Of a DNA stretch of 41,288 nucleotides, positions 38,197-41,288 are shown in pieces (the stretch's first letter is position 1; every line of letters starts with the position of its first letter). The position numbers and the translations under genes are program-made. The notes beneath the pieces are model-generated. The model was not told where the DNA came from. It did no database searches and saw only the letters and a list, made by a program, of their open reading frames with translations. Origin of the DNA: a virus; the IMG/VR virus record IMGVR_UViG_3300025687_000104, positions 1-41,288 of that record; one strand, 5' to 3'.

Positions 38197-39515
38197 GACG
38201 ACAACCCCGCGAGTGCGTCGTCTGACAGAGCGGCAGTCCATTCGCCCACAACAGCCAGAGAACCGCCCCACGTCTTGGTGTTCGCCACATTATCCCCGGC
38301 GCGAAATGTCGTGATGCCCGATGGCAGTGTGCCTGCGCCGTCCGTAGCAACCGAAGCACCATCCAGAGATGCAGCGAAGTCGCTGGCAGAGATACGCAAC
38401 GCAATCGCGAAATCCGTGTCATCGGCAATCGTCGCACCACTGTCAAAGTCAGCCTGCGATGCACCGCCGTCCACTACCTGCACGGCAATCTCGCCCTGCG
38501 TGGAACTGCCACGGCGCAACACCGTCACACGGTTGTCTTCGGTTCCGTCATCCCACTGCGCAACCACCTGATCGGTTGATCCGATTGATGGAGCAGTGCG
38601 GCCCTTGAGCAGAATTGTGCCAGGAAGGCTTGTCGTTGCCCGCGTCACGTCATCCACCGTCCGCGTCACCGCGCTGGCGACGGTTTCTATGGGGGTTGTG
38701 GGGGTGGAGGTGTTGAGTTCAATCGTGGCATAGTCCATCGCAGTCGATCCTGTCGCTGCGTTATCCAATGTCGTGCCGTTGGTAGACCCAGCAGGGTTCA
38801 AAAGCATACGCGCGGTGGTGTTGCCCGTGGAATTATTCAGCACTGTTGACCACCACAGCCAGTGATCGTCAAAGTCTTCAGCCTGAGAGGTGACTGTGCC
38901 TGTCTCTGTAATGGCGGTGACTACACCTGTATCCGTGTCGAGAATGGCTACCACCTGCTGTGCGGTCCCCCCCGTGAGTAGCGCCTGCATCATCGGGAAG
39001 TGGCTCGCACCAGAGGTCTTTGGAACCCTTAGCGAAAACAGGTTCACGTTGCTGTCGTTAGGGCAGGATGTATTTATGTATTTGTTAAGCCGCGCCGCAC
39101 CGCTGTCGTCAGTCAGAACAATGTTTCTTGTGGCACCATCAACGACACTGACGCCGGAAGACACTGACGCCGCGGCTGTATGCAGCCACGCCGCGTTAGA
39201 AAAGTCCCGGCTGTAGGTCAGGCTGTTGGCACTCTCCCCCTCCACCAGCAGGCCCTTGTTGACCCACACTGAACCGTCATAAACGTAATTGAACCTGGCA
39301 ACATTGATGGCGGCAGACTGGAGAACGCCACCAGCGTCGAAATAATTGGCCGTACTGGAACGCTCGAACGTATGCGGGCCACCACGCACAACGGCGTCGT
39401 CTAATGTTTCGCTGCCCGCGTAGTCGTAATAGGCCGATGGCTCACCAGCGCCACGGTAAAGCTGGTACTTCTGCACCAACCCACCACGCCGGATATTGCC
39501 GCCCATAATGGCCAT
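38193..39515 (-). CDS. Fibre/spike-like protein with lectin-type module
   Basis: 440 residues. FERSSTANYFDAGGVLQSAA, then NVARFNYVYDG and VEGESANSLTYSRDFSNAAW is a sequence pattern common in phage fibre and appendage proteins. The C-terminal part (GEIAVQVVDGGASQADFDSG, DTDFAIALRISASDFAASLD) looks like a concanavalin/LamG-type jelly roll. Likely glycan-binding, on virion or tail. TAATG overlap with the signal-peptide gene upstream. Confidence 0.75.
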   Translation of the reverse strand: MAIMGGNIRRGGLVQKYQLYRGAGEPSAYYDYAGSETLDDAVVRGGPHTFERSSTANYFDAGGVLQSAAINVARFNYVYDGSVWVNKGLLVEGESANSLTYSRDFSNAAWLHTAAASVSSGVSVVDGATRNIVLTDDSGAARLNKYINTSCPNDSNVNLFSLRVPKTSGASHFPMMQALLTGGTAQQVVAILDTDTGVVTAITETGTVTSQAEDFDDHWLWWSTVLNNSTGNTTARMLLNPAGSTNGTTLDNAATGSTAMDYATIELNTSTPTTPIETVASAVTRTVDDVTRATTSLPGTILLKGRTAPSIGSTDQVVAQWDDGTEDNRVTVLRRGSSTQGEIAVQVVDGGASQADFDSGATIADDTDFAIALRISASDFAASLDGASVATDGAGTLPSGITTFRAGDNVANTKTWGGSLAVVGEWTAALSDDALAGLSS

Positions 39516-39859
39516 TACTGGAGCATCTCCGTCACGTACACAGTGCCGCTTGATGACACGGAGAACACCGCAACCTGCTCGCCCGCGCCGATGTTCAGAT
39601 ATTCAGGCGTGAAGGCGGGGACGTACATGTGGGTGACGCCCGCGCTTGCGTTCGGACTCACTCCGACATTAAAGAAAACGTCGGTGGTCGAAAGAACGCG
39701 AATCGTGCGAATCTGCGAGGTCGGCACTGTGGTCGCCGCCGTCGAGGCGTAAGGGTTTGAATCAATCGTAAACGTCGCGCCGGGGCGAAAGATGACTTCC
39801 CCGGCAAACGCGGTGGACGCCACCAGAAGCAGCGCCAGGACGGTGATGATGCGCTTCAT
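39515..39859 (-). CDS. First late gene: exported small protein
   Basis: 114 residues: MKRIITVLALLLVASTAFAG is a Sec signal peptide; the mature part is beta-rich (RPGATFTIDSNPYASTAATT and a YVPAFTPEYLNIGAGEQVAV segment) like a small virion or secreted sandwich protein. Start follows AAGGAGA by 7 bases. One of four signal-peptide proteins in the late operon. Confidence 0.75.
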   Translation of the reverse strand: MKRIITVLALLLVASTAFAGEVIFRPGATFTIDSNPYASTAATTVPTSQIRTIRVLSTTDVFFNVGVSPNASAGVTHMYVPAFTPEYLNIGAGEQVAVFSVSSSGTVYVTEMLQ

Positions 39860-40032
39860 TGAGCGTCTCCTTGGTTGATAGTGGCCCCAGCCGTCAAGCC
39901 TCGTCGCCCTTATGTCTGAGCGTGTGGACGGTTCGCCTGTGGGCTGGGGGAGGATAGCCCCACTGAGGCGCATCGTTGAGAGGCGTGTGGGACGTTGTTA
40001 AGCGACTTTGGCCGATCTTTTGGCCGATCATG
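39860..40032 (-). promoter_or_regulatory. Late-operon leader/control region
   Basis: 173 bases without a gene. It holds the ribosome site of the first late gene, a hairpin with GTGGGCT and AGCCCCAC arms (39939-39963) extended by GCCT/AGGC, and a tandem 12-base repeat (40007-40029). A TTGACG box on the minus strand has no well-placed -10 box, so I cannot name the late promoter; it may need a phage-encoded activator. Confidence 0.5.
40007..40029. repeat. Tandem 12-bp repeat next to the terminator
   Basis: TTTGGCCGATC occurs twice with a 12-base period (40007-40017 and 40019-40029), just upstream of the leftward late operon and next to the terminator of the replication operon. It could be a site for a late activator; that is inference from position. 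Confidence 0.7.
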
Positions 40033-40063
40033 AAAAACGCCCCGCTCCGGGAGGAACGAGGCG
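40033..40063 (-). terminator. Rho-independent terminator of the leftward replication operon
   Basis: On the minus strand an 11-base stem (CGCCTCGTTCC with GGAGCGGGGCG, two G-T pairs) with a four-base loop is followed by TTTTT. It closes the transcript that comes through the join from the repressor promoter and insulates the late operon. Confidence 0.88.
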
Positions 40064-40082
40064 CTTGGTGATGACGTGAGGC

Positions 40083-40292
40083 CTATCCGATATTCAGGAC
40101 CGCAGGGACATCGCGCGATGCGTTGCACCGTATGCCCGAATCACACGGGTCAGACGGATATTGGCAGAGGATGATCAGTCCCCGCCCCTGCGGTCGTGAA
40201 TGTCGGGCGCAGAAACCCAACTTCCAGATTACCCTATCACCCAGCGGCTGGGCCGTCAATAACTTTCTGGGTTTGTTTTTCTGTGTGTTCAT
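40083..40292 (-). CDS. Possible small terminal gene of the replication operon (69 aa)
   Basis: MNTQKNKPRKLLTAQPLGDR, then VIWKLGFCARHSRPQGRGLI and four Cys overall. It lies between the DUF6456 gene and the terminator, with no strong ribosome site. It could be a Cys-rich small protein or untranslated trailer. Confidence 0.4.
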   Translation of the reverse strand: MNTQKNKPRKLLTAQPLGDRVIWKLGFCARHSRPQGRGLIILCQYPSDPCDSGIRCNASRDVPAVLNIG

Positions 40293-40300
40293 GGAACGTC

Positions 40301-40753
40301 TCAGACACCGTAAAACTCATCCAGAACGTCCAGGGCTTCCCGCAACCGCCCCATGCCGTATTCCTTGCGCTCCCCTCGTGAGTGCGCCCAGTCGTTTGCC
40401 GCCATGTTCTCGCAGCACACCCTGATGCACACATCGGCACCGATGGGGCCAAGGGCCTGCACCGCGTCACGCCACCTCTCAGCGGCCCGCAATTCGCCTT
40501 CCTGATGGCCCGTGTGGGATGGCTCCTGGCGTTCATAGGCGCAGGTTGTTGATGCACCAGATACACCGCGCTCGTAGTCCCGTTGGAACTGTGACCCTGC
40601 CAGCCACTGTTCGTGCGTGATGGCCCCGCGTGATTCGTAGTGGTCCAACTTGTCGGCATTGGTGCGGACAACCTTTCCCACACCCAGAAGGGATGTGACG
40701 GACAGCCCGCCCTTGAAACGCGGCTCGTCTACGCTGAATGCGGGCTTGGTCAT
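40301..40753 (-). CDS. DUF6456-like protein
   Basis: 150 residues. ESRGAITHEQWLAGSQFQRD, then ERWRDAVQALGPIGADVCIR, VCC and EALDVLDEFYG match the DUF6456 pattern known from alphaproteobacteria and their phages (sometimes thought to bind DNA). Starts in an ATGA overlap with the small gene upstream. Useful as a host-group marker. Confidence 0.75.
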   Translation of the reverse strand: MTKPAFSVDEPRFKGGLSVTSLLGVGKVVRTNADKLDHYESRGAITHEQWLAGSQFQRDYERGVSGASTTCAYERQEPSHTGHQEGELRAAERWRDAVQALGPIGADVCIRVCCENMAANDWAHSRGERKEYGMGRLREALDVLDEFYGV

Positions 40754-40887
40754 GTGTCCTCCAAAGTGGGATTTGCGGACGTTTGCCGGTCTTCCTCCAA
40801 TGCTGATTGCCGGTTAACGGCCTGTGTGCGCTCCTGACACCGTTCAAGGTCGGTTAAGGGGCGGGTGATGCCGGGGACTTCAGTCAT
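40750..40887 (-). CDS. Small hypothetical protein (45 aa)
   Basis: MTEVPGITRPLTDLERCQER, then a polar end (SALEEDRQTSANPTLEDT). ATGA-type overlaps at both ends (ATGACTGA upstream). No family; the tight fit supports translation. Confidence 0.6.
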   Translation of the reverse strand: MTEVPGITRPLTDLERCQERTQAVNRQSALEEDRQTSANPTLEDT

Positions 40888-41068
40888 CGCCCAAACCCTT
40901 GTAGTAAACCGCGCCCGTACTCTCTGCGGTCTCCCGTCGTGCCCACAACTTGCGGCGCTCCTGGCGGTCCAGCCAAAGCCATGCGGCACCGTTCGACTGA
41001 GCGCGGTGCAGGATGTCGCCATTCCCGCCAATGACGGCCCATTCGCCGGATTCAAGATGCTTAATCAA
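40880..41068 (-). CDS. Small hypothetical protein with TTG start (62 aa)
   Basis: Starts at TTG (41068), overlapping the previous stop as TTGA, behind GAGGGGG. Sequence LIKHLESGEWAVIGGNGDIL, then WLWLDRQERRKLWARRE. An in-frame upstream ATG exists only far inside the preceding gene and is unlikely. Unknown function. Confidence 0.6.
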   Translation of the reverse strand: MIKHLESGEWAVIGGNGDILHRAQSNGAAWLWLDRQERRKLWARRETAESTGAVYYKGLGDD

Positions 41069-41288
41069 TGCGTCACCCCCTCGCCGCCCGCGTCCGAAAT
41101 TGTCTCCGAAACGGTCGTCATCCAGTCCGCGTGTCGCTTCCACATTCCAGGCGTCGAAAACGCCAACTGCATGGTTGCAGCGCACATCAGGAACATCTGA
41201 ATCAGCGCCCTCTCGTCCCTGATACCCATTTTCACAAGCGCCTCTGCACCGACACGCTCCAATTCCCAAACCAAATCACAAAAGTCAT
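41065..41288 (-). CDS. Hypothetical protein, 3' part of gene crossing the join
   Basis: Continuation and end (stop at 41065) of the 100-residue protein whose start is at position 247. The part to the right of 41120 is the redundant copy. The variant base at 41236 is silent (Leu). The 3' sequence ends SETISDAGGEGVTH and couples to the TTG-start gene. Confidence 0.8.
   Translation of the reverse strand, partial: DFCDLVWELERVGAEALVKMGIRDERALIQMFLMCAATMQLAFSTPGMWKRHADWMTTVSETISDAGGEGVTH
41121..41288. repeat. Right copy of terminal redundancy
   Basis: 168 bases equal to 1-168 apart from base 41236. Removing one copy gives a closed circle of 41120 bases in which every reading frame stays intact. 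Confidence 0.97.

Noticed and set aside
39882-39900. TTGACG as the late promoter -35 box
   Set aside because: No -10 box lies at 16-18 bases; the nearest AT-rich hexamer (TATCAA) is only 11 bases away.
40196-40425. Plus-strand frames at the end of the replication operon
   Set aside because: They oppose the DUF6456 gene and terminator region and lack ribosome sites.
1-41288. Integrase, attachment site or tRNA genes
   Set aside because: I found no tyrosine or serine recombinase motifs and no cloverleaf; the repressor alone does not prove lysogeny.

Overview
The window is a complete, circularly closed genome of a tailed phage, most likely podovirus-like, infecting an alphaproteobacterium. Bases 1-168 recur at 41121-41288 with one synonymous difference, and a gene reads through the join, so the unique circle is about 41.12 kb. 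The virion set (terminase, portal, scaffold, SU10-type capsid, adaptor, nozzle, beta-helix tailspike, Gly/Ala-rich ejection proteins, no tail tube or tape measure) indicates a short-tailed virion. The host group is inferred from a DUF6456 protein, a DnaA-domain-IV protein, a GcrA/SANT-like protein, the SNF2 helicase plus methyltransferase pair and the high GC. I see no integrase, tRNA, CRISPR array or phage RNA polymerase.

Three transcription units explain nearly all of it. (1) A leftward replication/regulation operon starts at a Cro/CI-type repressor (6062), runs to position 1, crosses the join and ends at a strong intrinsic terminator at 40063-40033. It encodes a Cys-rich protein, RusA, a DUF968-like nuclease candidate, an SNF2 helicase, a DNA methyltransferase, two proteins with the same C-terminal zinc ribbon (one on a SANT/GcrA-like helix-turn-helix, one on a DnaA domain IV), a DUF1376 replication protein, a second replication-like protein and small genes including a DUF6456 protein. 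(2) A divergent rightward early operon (6296-11262) encodes a pentapeptide-repeat protein, an ERF annealing protein, SSB, a NinB-like protein and many small proteins. (3) A long leftward late operon (39859 to 11244) runs from fibre-like proteins and terminase through head, adaptor, tail and ejection genes to a metallophosphoesterase, a MazG-like DUF6378 protein, endolysin, holin and overlapping spanins. It converges on, and overlaps, the end of the early operon.

The 6.06-6.30 kb divergent control region carries two well-formed promoters (-35 TTGCAT or TTGCAA, both with 17-bp spacers). The leftward start site falls on the A of the repressor ATG, which predicts a leaderless repressor mRNA. Genes in all three operons are chained by ATGA, TGATG or TAATG overlaps, and several very short ORFs exactly bridge the gaps between neighbours.

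The most unusual content is a three-gene module between the capsid gene and the adaptor cassette: an exported beta-rich protein, a polytopic membrane protein with the signature of bacterial O-antigen ligases/polymerases (Wzy/WaaL family), and an overlapping single-span membrane protein. Together with the beta-helix tailspike this suggests that the phage both attacks and remodels its host's surface polysaccharide. Other unusual items are an ADP-ribosyltransferase-like domain inside a virion-cassette protein, a tail-fibre-type protein with a Sec signal peptide (one of four signal-peptide proteins), and the duplicated zinc ribbon.
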